This document shows positions 1-8,075 of a stretch of DNA of 21,158 nt, in pieces. Each line of letters opens with the position of its first letter. The first letter of the stretch is position 1. This DNA is from an uncultured Acholeplasma sp. GTDB taxonomy: Bacteria; Bacillota_I; Bacilli_A; Acholeplasmatales; Acholeplasmataceae. The stretch is taken from assembly GCA_937934685.1 (NCBI GenBank), contig CALGYU010000055.1:1-21158 (forward strand), written 5' to 3'. A model generated the notes under the pieces. The model had not been told where the DNA came from. It made no database searches and worked only from the letters and a program-made list of their open reading frames with translations. The position numbers and the translations under genes were made by a program.

Positions 1-644
1 TCACTTACGCCTTTGATGCTTGCTTGGTTATAAACGTTTTGAATGGTGCCTGATAGTTTATATCCCACTAGTCCACCAATATAAGTGCTTCCGATAACAC
101 TTGTTTTATTATATATATTAGAGATGGTGCCACCATTCATATAACCTACAATGGCTCCAACATAGTTTTTCCCTGTGACATTTCCTTTAATAGAAACGTT
201 TGAAATAATACTACCCTTGATATAACCGAAAAGACCCTGGTTATCGAGGGTTTCATTTGAAATATTTAAATCAATCGTTACGCCACTTCCGTCAAAATGT
301 CCTTCAAAAGGTTTTGCTGAAGTTCCGATTGGTGTGAAGTTTTTTAGTGTAATGGTACCAATTGAGGCAACAACACTAAAATGTTTGTCTTTGTAAGTCT
401 CTCCTGCATTAACTGATTGAGACAAGTAAACCATATCATCTGCTTTACTGACGATATATGGATTATCCTTTGTACCTAGGCCTCCAAAATATCCTCCACT
501 AGACGCATCTAAGACTGTTTGATCATCTAGCTTTTCATGTATGTATGAGGTTATAAAAGATCTTGTCTGCAGTAATAAAAGAAAACCAATAACAAGCAAA
601 AAGACAAACACTAGAGACGTTTGAACGTTTCTTTTTTGTTTCAA
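1..644 (-). CDS. GLUG-repeat surface protein, N-terminal part (runs off left edge)
   Basis: The first 214 residues are visible and the gene continues beyond the window. The start is a TTG at 642-644 with a good Shine-Dalgarno (AGAGGAGA, about 8 nt upstream); an in-frame TAA lies just upstream, so no earlier start is possible. Residues 10-26 are a strongly hydrophobic segment after a KQKR basic end, with no lipobox Cys, so a signal anchor or uncleaved signal peptide is likely. From about residue 130 there are repeats of roughly 25 residues with the pattern (V/I)GG(L/I)VGY..GGTISN.Y....V.G, for example YIGGLVGYKLSGTIQNVY. This is typical of GLUG-type repeats predicted to form a beta-helix in secreted or adhesin-like proteins. 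The function is unknown; an extracellular surface or adhesive role is inferred. It lies directly downstream of a c-di-GMP riboswitch with an intrinsic terminator, so its expression is probably ligand-controlled. Confidence 0.82.
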   Translation of the reverse strand, partial: MKQKRNVQTSLVFVFLLVIGFLLLLQTRSFITSYIHEKLDDQTVLDASSGGYFGGLGTKDNPYIVSKADDMVYLSQSVNAGETYKDKHFSVVASIGTITLKNFTPIGTSAKPFEGHFDGSGVTIDLNISNETLDNQGLFGYIKGSIISNVSIKGNVTGKNYVGAIVGYMNGGTISNIYNKTSVIGSTYIGGLVGYKLSGTIQNVYNQASIKGVS

Positions 645-732
645 TGCTTTTTCTCCTCTGGATATTTAACCCGTTTCTTTTCTTACTCGATGTTTTTAAA
701 AGTCAAACACTATTTTTTTATCTCTAATAATC

Positions 733-770
733 TAAAAAAATAGACCATTTGCCCATTGCAAATAGTCTAC
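733..770 (-). terminator. Intrinsic terminator of the c-di-GMP riboswitch (expression platform)
   Basis: On the minus strand a 12-bp stem (arms 758-769 and 741-752, one G.U pair) closes a 5-nt loop and is followed by seven T residues (complement of 734-740). The 5' arm contains TTTGCAA (756-762), which is complementary to TTGCAAA at the 3' edge of the aptamer (789-795). Terminator and anti-terminator are therefore mutually exclusive. It lies about 90 nt before the start codon of the GLUG protein gene. Confidence 0.88.
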
Positions 771-786
771 GTTAAAATCTATAGTC

Positions 787-856
787 ATTTTGCAACTGGC
801 TGCCATTTTAAAGGCCCTTTAGCTTTGCGTCACTGTTTTTCAACAGTTTTGCCGAT
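787..856 (-). promoter_or_regulatory. Cyclic-di-GMP class I riboswitch aptamer (GEMM-I)
   Basis: The minus strand carries the hallmark elements in order: GGCAAAA (853-847), a 6-bp hairpin ACTGTT-GAAA-AACAGT with a GNRA tetraloop (847-832), the invariant GACGCAAAGC (831-822), then a second arm with GGGCCT, ATGGCAGCCAG and the closing GTTGC (817-792). GCAA/TTGC forms the basal P1 stem. This matches the known GEMM-I layout, in which the GAAA loop docks in a receptor in the second arm. Because ligand binding stabilises P1 and frees the terminator 5' arm, I infer that c-di-GMP turns the downstream GLUG gene off. That direction is a prediction from base pairing only. Confidence 0.9.
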
Positions 857-920
857 GTTTTTCTTTTAATTCTAACCTTAAAACGTGATTATTTAGGTAC
901 TACACTCCCTTAACAAAAAG

Positions 921-969
921 ATTATAGTGAATCCATTACCTATTATAACTTATTTTAAAAATAATACAA
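921..969 (-). promoter_or_regulatory. Candidate promoter(s) for the riboswitch/GLUG transcript
   Basis: Two perfect TATAAT boxes lie upstream of the aptamer on the minus strand, at 942-947 and 921-926. The first has TTGTAT at 964-969 with a 16-nt spacer. The second has only a weak -35 (GTTATA, 17-nt spacer). Either would give a leader of roughly 270-290 nt before the TTG start. The choice between them is not resolved by sequence. Confidence 0.55.
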
Positions 970-989
970 GATTAATTGTAATTATTATG

Positions 990-1019
990 AAAAAAAGACA
1001 CCTTGTTTAAAGGTGTCCT
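990..1019 (-). terminator. Rho-independent terminator after rpoC
   Basis: Minus-strand hairpin GACACCTT-taaac-AAGGTGTC (1017-1010 and 1004-997) followed by seven T residues (complement of 990-996). It begins just after the rpoC TAA stop and closes the rpoBC transcript. Confidence 0.92.
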
Positions 1020-1023
1020 TATA

Positions 1024-4000
1024 TTATAAATCTTCTTCGTTATCCATTTCAGGTTTTTGGTAGTTAAAATGTTTAGCATTTAAGATACCTGTTCCTGCTG
1101 GGATCAATCCACCAATGATGACGTTTTCTTTTAATCCGTATAATTGGTCAACTTTTCCTTTGATCGCTGCATCAGTTAAGATTCTTGTTGTTTCTTGGAA
1201 TGATGCTGCAGATAAGAATGAATCACTTCTTAGAGATGCTCTTGTAATACCTAGTAAGATTGGTCTACCAACAGCTAGTCGTTTTCTTTCAGCAATTGCT
1301 AATTCGTTTTCACGTTTAAATTCGCTAAATGATACTTCTGTTCCTGGTAGTAACTCCGTATCTCCTTCATAAACTACTGCGATTCTTCTTAACATTTGAC
1401 GTACAATAACTTCAATATGTTTATCTGAAATCGCAACGTTTTGAGCGCGGTATACTTTTTGAACTTCTTCTAATAAGTATTTTTGAGTCATTTCAACCGT
1501 TCCAACGCGTAGTAACTCACGTGGGTGAATTGACCCTGGAGATAATTTTTGACCCGCTTTAACTGTAGCACCTTTTCTGACTAAGGACTCTACGTTTGGA
1601 TCAAGTGTGTATTTATATTCTTTTTCTGGGTTATCTTCTAATCCGATAGTTACGATAGAAGATCCACCACGACGTTCAACAGATTTAACTTTTCCGTTTA
1701 CTTCACTAATTGTGGCTTTCCCTTTTGGATTTCTAGCTTCAAATAACTCTTGAATACGTGGTAACCCTTGGGTAATGTCTGATGCGGATGCAACCCCACC
1801 GGTATGGAAGGTTCTCATGGTTAACTGAGTTCCTGGTTCTCCAATAGATTGAGCAGCAACAACCCCAATAGCTTCCCCAACTTCTACCACTTGGTTAGTT
1901 GCTAGGTTTAAACCATAGTCTTTCGCACAAACACCATGATCTGAATTACAAGTTAAGACTGATCTGATTTCTACAGCTTTAATGCCTAGATCTATGATTT
2001 GTAAAGCTTTTTCATCGGTAACTAATTCGTTTCTTCTTGCGATAACTTCTTTAGTTTTTGGATGAAGGATGTCTTTACTTAAGTAACGTCCTAAGATTCT
2101 GTCGTATAGAGAAACGATTTCTTTTCCATCGTCCATGATTGCTTCAACAACTAAACCAGTTGTGCTTCCGCAATCATCTTCTATAACGATAACATCTTGT
2201 GAAACGTCAACTAATCTACGAGTTAAGTATCCTGATTCCGCTGTTTTTAAAGCGGTATCGGTTGACCCTTTACGGGCACCGTGGGTTGAAATAAAGAATT
2301 CAGAAACGGTTAGACCTTCTCTAAATGATGCTTGTACTGGAACCTCGATGATTTCCCCTTTAGGGTTATTCATCAGTCCACGCATACCAGCTAACTGAGC
2401 GAAGTTTGATGCACTACCACGCGCTCCACTATCACTCATCATAAAGATGTTGTTATCTTCGTCAAATTCTGTCATCAATCCATCTTGGATGTCATCACGT
2501 ACTTCTTTCCATTCATTAATTACTAAACTTCTACGTTCAGAATCTGTTAACAATCCATCTTCATACCATTCTTCAATCGCATTGATTTTTTCTTGAACAT
2601 TTGCGATTAATTCATCTTTTTTAGAATAGACGTTAATATCCGCAAATGAAATGGTGATTCCTGAGATGGTTGAGTATTTAAATCCTAAATCTTTTAGTTT
2701 ATCTAACATTTTAGAAGTTTCACTGATGTGGAATTCTTTAAAGATTTGAGCAATAACCATGGATAAGAATTTTTTCTTAAATGGTTCAGGAGTTTTCATT
2801 TCTTTTAATGCTTCCGCTGGGTTTACACCTCTTTCAATAAAGTATTGATCTGGTGTTTGAACTTCTAAGTTGTATTGAGTTGGTTCGTTAATGTATGGGA
2901 AGGTTTCAGGTAAGATGCTGTTAAAGATCATTTTACCTAAAGTAGTTACTAAATATTTGTTTTTTTGTTCTTTTGTAAAGGTTTGTTTAACTGTTTCAGG
3001 TTTTAAAATAATTCTAGTATGTAGGTCTATTTCACGGTTTTGATAAGCCATTTCAGCTTCATTCATGTTTGTGAAAAATTTACCTTCATTACGGTGTTTA
3101 TGTTGATGTAGTTTATTTTTATATTCTCCATCATAGCCTGAAATCACACGGTCTTTTCTTTCTTCTATCGTTAAATAGTAGTTTCCTAAAACCATGTCTT
3201 GAGATGGTGTAACAACTGGTTTACCATCTTTAGGGTCTAAAATGTTGTTAGATGCTAACATTAATAATCTAGCTTCTGCTTGTGCTTCAATTGAAAGCGG
3301 TACGTGAACAGCCATTTGGTCACCGTCAAAGTCAGCGTTAAACGCTGGGGTTACCAGTGGGTGTAAACGGATTGCTTTCCCGTCAATTAATTTTGGTTCG
3401 AATGCTTGGATTCCTAAACGGTGTAATGTAGGGGCACGGTTTAATAACACTGGATGCTCTTTAACTACTTTGTCTAATGCTTTCCAAACTTCATCATCCA
3501 TCTTGTCATAACGGTTGTTTGCGCTTCGTTTATCTGCTCCTGATGCTTCTTGAAGTTCTCTTAAAATAAATGGTTTAAATAAAGTAACAGCCATTTCACG
3601 TGGAATACCACATTGGTACATTTGTAGGTCTGGTCCAACAATAATTACTGAACGTCCAGAATAGTCTACACGTTTTCCTAGTAAGTTTTGACGGAAACGA
3701 CCTTGTTTACCACGTAACATATCTGATAGTGATTTTAAGTGTCTATTTCTTTCAACTGCTGCACGTCTACCTCTTTTAGCGTTGTCAAATAATGAGTCAA
3801 CCGCTTCTTGAAGCATACGTTTTTCGTTTTTAGTAATTAAGCGTGGTGCTCTTTGTTCTTTTTGTTTTTTTAGACGGTTATTTCTATTTAAGATACGACG
3901 ATATAGGTCGTTAATATCTGTTGTAGCAAATCTTCCACCATCTAGCGGAACCATCGGTCTTAAGTCTGGAGGTAAGACTGGAATAACATCCATTACCATC

Positions 4001-5127
4001 CATTCTGGTTTGTTATCAGAGGCACTAAATGCTTCTAATACTTCTAGACGTTTGATGATGGCATCTCGTTTTTGTTTAGATGCTGTTTTATATCTGCGAC
4101 GTAATGATTTAACTTCTTTATCTAAGTCTAATTCTTGTAATAGTTTTTTAACAGCTTCTGCACCAGTTAGGGCAGTAAATCTGTTTCCAAAGTCTTCCAT
4201 TAAAGCACTGTAGTCTTGTTCTGAAAGAATTTGTTTTCTTACAAGCGGTGTATTTCCTGGTTCTGTAACAATGTATGAAGCATGGTAAACAACTTCTTCT
4301 AGCTGTTTGGCTTTAATACCAAGAAGAATAGCTAGACGTGAAGGTGAGTTTTTTAAGTACCATGTATGAACAACTGGTGCTTCTAACTCGATGTGTCCCA
4401 TACGTTCACGACGTACTTTAGATTCTGTGATTTCAATGCCACACTTAGGACAAATTTGTCCTTTGTTGCCTGTTTGTTTTTTCCCACAAGCACATTGGTA
4501 ATCTCTGGTTGGCCCAAAGATTCTTTCACAAAATAATCCGCCTACTTCTGGTTTAGATGTACGGTAGTTAATGGTTTCATGTGTTAAAACTTCTCCATAT
4601 GACCATTGTCTGATTTCATCTGGTGATGCTAATCTAATTTTAAAGTGTGAGAAAGCGCGGCTTCCGTATCCTTTGTTAATTGGTTTAACATTTTTTTGAA
4701 ATCTTTCTTCAACGGTTTCAACTACTGGAAGATTAGCGTGTGCTAATACTGTTTGATCTAAAATTGGTTCATGATATAAAGTTAATAAATCATTGACTTC
4801 TTTTAAGATGAATTCATCTGTCGAAATTTCATCGTATACTACCGCTTTGTTTGCGTTTAATAATCCTTTTAGATTGGTGATGTCAATAGATCCTAAAGCA
4901 GAGATTGCTTCATCACTTAACATTAATGATTGTAAACTACTTGGTAGGGCATATTGACGAAGAGTTGGAATGACTTCATCAAAAGATTCTCCTAATAAAG
5001 CTTTAAGTTCGTTTAAATCAAATGTGTTAAAATCTTCTAAATGATCAATTCCAGATTGGTTTAATCTTTCTACGGTTTCGTTAGAAAAGTTAAATGATTC
5101 AACGTGCATTTTTAATTTATCGCTCAT
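1024..5127 (-). CDS. rpoC: DNA-directed RNA polymerase subunit beta' with long N-terminal extension
   Basis: Catalytic beta' subunit, 1367 residues, much longer than the about 1200 of Bacillus. The usual start of the family (FKIRLASPDEIRQWSYGEV) begins only near residue 162, so about 155 residues are extra; these look like two alpha-CTD-like helix-hairpin-helix units. After that come zinc site 1 (Cys212, 214, 226, 229), the KRVDYSGRSVI region near 485, the catalytic NADFDGD with Asp599, 601 and 603, and the trigger-loop region (LTMRTFHTGGVA near 1103). In zinc site 2 Cys986, Cys1060 and Cys1067 are kept but the fourth ligand is Asp1070. The ATG overlaps the rpoB stop (ATGA) and has GGGAGG upstream, indicating translational coupling. 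The stop is TAA, followed by a terminator. The extension is in frame with the Shine-Dalgarno-backed start, so it is not a mis-called start. Confidence 0.97.
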   Translation of the reverse strand: MSDKLKMHVESFNFSNETVERLNQSGIDHLEDFNTFDLNELKALLGESFDEVIPTLRQYALPSSLQSLMLSDEAISALGSIDITNLKGLLNANKAVVYDEISTDEFILKEVNDLLTLYHEPILDQTVLAHANLPVVETVEERFQKNVKPINKGYGSRAFSHFKIRLASPDEIRQWSYGEVLTHETINYRTSKPEVGGLFCERIFGPTRDYQCACGKKQTGNKGQICPKCGIEITESKVRRERMGHIELEAPVVHTWYLKNSPSRLAILLGIKAKQLEEVVYHASYIVTEPGNTPLVRKQILSEQDYSALMEDFGNRFTALTGAEAVKKLLQELDLDKEVKSLRRRYKTASKQKRDAIIKRLEVLEAFSASDNKPEWMVMDVIPVLPPDLRPMVPLDGGRFATTDINDLYRRILNRNNRLKKQKEQRAPRLITKNEKRMLQEAVDSLFDNAKRGRRAAVERNRHLKSLSDMLRGKQGRFRQNLLGKRVDYSGRSVIIVGPDLQMYQCGIPREMAVTLFKPFILRELQEASGADKRSANNRYDKMDDEVWKALDKVVKEHPVLLNRAPTLHRLGIQAFEPKLIDGKAIRLHPLVTPAFNADFDGDQMAVHVPLSIEAQAEARLLMLASNNILDPKDGKPVVTPSQDMVLGNYYLTIEERKDRVISGYDGEYKNKLHQHKHRNEGKFFTNMNEAEMAYQNREIDLHTRIILKPETVKQTFTKEQKNKYLVTTLGKMIFNSILPETFPYINEPTQYNLEVQTPDQYFIERGVNPAEALKEMKTPEPFKKKFLSMVIAQIFKEFHISETSKMLDKLKDLGFKYSTISGITISFADINVYSKKDELIANVQEKINAIEEWYEDGLLTDSERRSLVINEWKEVRDDIQDGLMTEFDEDNNIFMMSDSGARGSASNFAQLAGMRGLMNNPKGEIIEVPVQASFREGLTVSEFFISTHGARKGSTDTALKTAESGYLTRRLVDVSQDVIVIEDDCGSTTGLVVEAIMDDGKEIVSLYDRILGRYLSKDILHPKTKEVIARRNELVTDEKALQIIDLGIKAVEIRSVLTCNSDHGVCAKDYGLNLATNQVVEVGEAIGVVAAQSIGEPGTQLTMRTFHTGGVASASDITQGLPRIQELFEARNPKGKATISEVNGKVKSVERRGGSSIVTIGLEDNPEKEYKYTLDPNVESLVRKGATVKAGQKLSPGSIHPRELLRVGTVEMTQKYLLEEVQKVYRAQNVAISDKHIEVIVRQMLRRIAVVYEGDTELLPGTEVSFSEFKRENELAIAERKRLAVGRPILLGITRASLRSDSFLSAASFQETTRILTDAAIKGKVDQLYGLKENVIIGGLIPAGTGILNAKHFNYQKPEMDNEEDL

Positions 5128-8072
5128 TGATGTAGACCTCCCTTTTTATTATGATCTACTAATGATTTGGTTGCTTCATTGACACCTGTTTGTGCATCAA
5201 TAAGTTCTACATATAATCCTAAAGCTTGTAATTCTCTAGTTAATACTCTAAATGATTCTGGAATACTTGCTTTTGGAATTTGACGTCCGTTTGTAATTGC
5301 ACTATATACTTTGTTTCTTCCAAGCATGTCATCAGATTTAACGGTTAACATTTCTTGTAATGTGTGCGCAGCACCATAAGCATATAACGCCCAAACTTCC
5401 ATTTCCCCAAATCTTTGTCCACCATTTTGTGCTTTACCACCCATTGGTTGTTGAGTTACTAAAGTATATGGTCCTACGTTTCTAGCGTGTAGTTTATCAT
5501 CAACCATGTGTGACAGTTTGATCATATACATAACACCTACAGAAATTCGGTTGTCAAATGGTTCCCCTGTTCTACCATCATATAAAACAGTTTTTCCATC
5601 TGGTTCAACACCGGATTCTGCCATGATTTCACGTAAGTCATTATCAGATACTCCATCAAATACTGGTGTGGCAACTTTGATACCTAGTCTTTTAGCTGAG
5701 ATACCTAAATGTATTTCTAAGATTTGACCAATATTCATACGTGATGGTACCCCAAGTGGGTTTAACATGATATCTACATGTGTTCCATCTTCCATATATG
5801 GCATATCTTCTCTTGGTAATATTTTTGAGATAACCCCTTTGTTTCCGTGGCGTCCAGCCATTTTATCTCCTTCAGAAATTTTACGTTTTTTAGCAACATA
5901 AACACGAACTACTTCGTTAACTCCTGATGGTAAGATATCTCCGTTTTTCTTTGAGAAATAACGGATACTTTGAACGACTCCTCCGCCACCGTGTGGGATG
6001 CGTAAAGATGAGTCTCTATATTCTCTTGATTTTTCTCCGATAACTGCATGAATTAGTTTTTCAGCTGGTGAAGGTTCAAAAATACCTTTTGGTGTGATTT
6101 TACCAACTAAGATATCTCCTTCTTTAACTTCAGATCCTGGTGTGATGATTCCCATTTCATCTAGGTTTTTAATAGCGTCTGCTCCTACATGAGGGATTTC
6201 TCTGGTGATTTCTTCTTTTCCAGTTCCTGTTTTTAATTCACGAATTTCGATTTCATATTCATCGATATGAATAGATGTATAGACGTCATTTTTTACTAAA
6301 TCTTCAGACATGATGATCGCATCTTCATAGTTATAACCTTCCCATGTCATAAATGCCACGGTAACGTTTCTACCTAATGCTAGTTCACCTTTTTCAGTTG
6401 AAGGTCCATCTGCTAAGACATCTCCTGCCTCAACATATTCACCAGCAACTACGATTGGTTTTTGTAAAACCAGAGTGTCTTGGTTTGATCTGAAGAATTG
6501 TGTTAATTCATATTCTGTTTCTGTTGTTAAACCATAATCATGTAATTCTTTAGCAATTAAGTAGTTAAACTCTTTGCCTGGTTCATAAATGATTCTGCCA
6601 CCAATAGATACAAGTTCTGATGGCTCTTCGGTTACAACGATTTTTTTAGCGTCTGCATATGTAACATATCCAGCTGTTTTACTAATGATTAAACATCCTG
6701 AGTCTTTTGCGGCACGGTATTCAATACCAGTTCCTACAATTGGTGACTCCGGTTGAATTAAAGGTACTGCTTGACGTTGCATGTTGGCACCCATTAAGGC
6801 ACGTGAAGCATCATCGTGCTCTAAGAATGGAATGGATGATGTTGCAACAGAAACAATTTGTTTTGGAGATACGTCCATGAAAGTGATTTGATGTTGCTCA
6901 TAAATAGCTGTTTCTCCACCACTTCTTGCAATGATTCTTTCTTCCACAAATTGGTTGTCTGCATTAACTGGAGATGCCGCTGAAGCGATAACTTCACCTA
7001 CTTCTTGGTCTGCAGTTAAGTAAACGATTTTGTCTGTAACTTTTGCTACGCCATTTTCATGAACTACTTTTAAGAATGGTGTTTGAATGAATCCATATTC
7101 ATCTGCTCTTGCATAAGTAGATAATGAGGAGATTAATCCAATAGATGGTCCTTCTGGTGTTTCAATTGGACATAGTCTTCCGTAGTGAGAGTTATGCACG
7201 TCACGCACTTCAACCCCTGCTCTATCTCTTGCAATACCACCTGTCCCTAACGCAGAAACTCTTCTTTTTTGAGTTAACTCTGCTAATGGGTTGATTTGGT
7301 CCATGAATTGAGATAATTGTGAACTACCAAAGAAGGTTTTTATAGCTCCTGCTAATGGTGTCATATTAATGATGTTTGATGGTGTTGCATCAATAAATGT
7401 TGTTGTAGACATTTTGTCTTTAATATTTTTTTCTGCTCTTGCTAATCCAATTCTAAATTGGTTTTTTAGTAATTCCCCAATTAATCTTAAACGACGGTTT
7501 CCAAGGTGGTCAATATCATCAACTGAACCTAATCCTTCGTGTAGATTTAAATAATAGCTTAAGCTTGCGATGATGTCAGATGTTGTAACGTGTTCTTTGT
7601 TTTCTTCTTGATCACTACCAACAACTTTGATGTTAGATTTTCTGTTTTCTTGTTCGTCAAAAGTATATACTTCTAAAACTTCTACAGTTACACCTTGTCT
7701 TTCTACTTCTTTTTGATAAATATCTTTAGTGCTTAAGAAATACTTGATTACTTTATCGTCTAATGCTTGTCTATTACGTCTTAAGACCGTAATAACCTCA
7801 GGTGTGATTTCAGTTCCTTTTGGAACAACCACTTCACCAGTTCTTAAGTTTACAATGTTTTCTTTAGCGTATAAAGCATCTCCGCCATCTGGCATTCTAG
7901 TTGCTAAAATTTCATTTGGTGTTTCGTTTTCTAAGTTTTTATCTTTGGCAATTAATTCTTTTTTAAATAAATTACGATGTAATTTTAAAGTTTCTAATAC
8001 TTCTTTAGTAATATATGTATCTTTAGCAACAACCACTTCCCCAGTTACAGGATTGACGAGGTCTCCTGCCAA
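5124..8072 (-). CDS. rpoB: RNA polymerase subunit beta, C-terminal portion after an in-frame TAG
   Basis: 982 codons covering most of the beta subunit. It continues in the same frame as the upstream rpoB part, separated from it only by a TAG (8073-8075); the first codon here is TTG (8070-8072), a possible reinitiation start with a weak TAGGT upstream. It opens with two tandem related modules (residues 5-34 and 73-102, each with V.P/L.TGEVVV.K...IT.EV...L). Next comes DIDHLGNRRLR, then the rifampicin region GSSQLSQFMDQINPLAELTQKRR, where Gln268 replaces the E. coli His526 equivalent. Further on are EGDKMAGRHGNKGVISK and GGKAQNGGQRFGEMEVWALYAYGAA, all typical of functional beta. No further stops or degeneration are seen. 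The gene ends in TGA overlapping the rpoC ATG. Whether it is made as a separate chain, by read-through, or is broken by mutation or sequence error cannot be decided here. Confidence 0.9.
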   Translation of the reverse strand: MAGDLVNPVTGEVVVAKDTYITKEVLETLKLHRNLFKKELIAKDKNLENETPNEILATRMPDGGDALYAKENIVNLRTGEVVVPKGTEITPEVITVLRRNRQALDDKVIKYFLSTKDIYQKEVERQGVTVEVLEVYTFDEQENRKSNIKVVGSDQEENKEHVTTSDIIASLSYYLNLHEGLGSVDDIDHLGNRRLRLIGELLKNQFRIGLARAEKNIKDKMSTTTFIDATPSNIINMTPLAGAIKTFFGSSQLSQFMDQINPLAELTQKRRVSALGTGGIARDRAGVEVRDVHNSHYGRLCPIETPEGPSIGLISSLSTYARADEYGFIQTPFLKVVHENGVAKVTDKIVYLTADQEVGEVIASAASPVNADNQFVEERIIARSGGETAIYEQHQITFMDVSPKQIVSVATSSIPFLEHDDASRALMGANMQRQAVPLIQPESPIVGTGIEYRAAKDSGCLIISKTAGYVTYADAKKIVVTEEPSELVSIGGRIIYEPGKEFNYLIAKELHDYGLTTETEYELTQFFRSNQDTLVLQKPIVVAGEYVEAGDVLADGPSTEKGELALGRNVTVAFMTWEGYNYEDAIIMSEDLVKNDVYTSIHIDEYEIEIRELKTGTGKEEITREIPHVGADAIKNLDEMGIITPGSEVKEGDILVGKITPKGIFEPSPAEKLIHAVIGEKSREYRDSSLRIPHGGGGVVQSIRYFSKKNGDILPSGVNEVVRVYVAKKRKISEGDKMAGRHGNKGVISKILPREDMPYMEDGTHVDIMLNPLGVPSRMNIGQILEIHLGISAKRLGIKVATPVFDGVSDNDLREIMAESGVEPDGKTVLYDGRTGEPFDNRISVGVMYMIKLSHMVDDKLHARNVGPYTLVTQQPMGGKAQNGGQRFGEMEVWALYAYGAAHTLQEMLTVKSDDMLGRNKVYSAITNGRQIPKASIPESFRVLTRELQALGLYVELIDAQTGVNEATKSLVDHNKKGGLHQ

Positions 8073-8075
8073 CTA
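8070..8075 (-). other. In-frame TAG then TTG inside rpoB
   Basis: The minus strand reads ...ATA GGT ACC TAG TTG GCA GGA GAC..., with beta-subunit homology continuous on both sides and no frame change. The stop is one base away from several sense codons (for example TAT/TAC Tyr, AAG Lys, CAG Gln). TAG is a genuine terminator for rplL, cysS, the DUF2779 gene and the right-edge gene in this window, so the codon is not generally reassigned. The point lies in the linker just before the lineage-variable insert of the beta lobe. Confidence 0.95.

Noticed and set aside
645..1023. Small protein gene in the rpoC-GLUG intergenic region
   Set aside because: The short frames are broken by stops and the region is fully explained by promoter boxes, riboswitch, and two terminators.
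8073..8075. TAG as a sense codon genome-wide
   Set aside because: TAG ends rplL, cysS, the DUF2779 gene and the right-edge gene, each followed by a new start or terminator. Reassignment would run these past clear boundaries.
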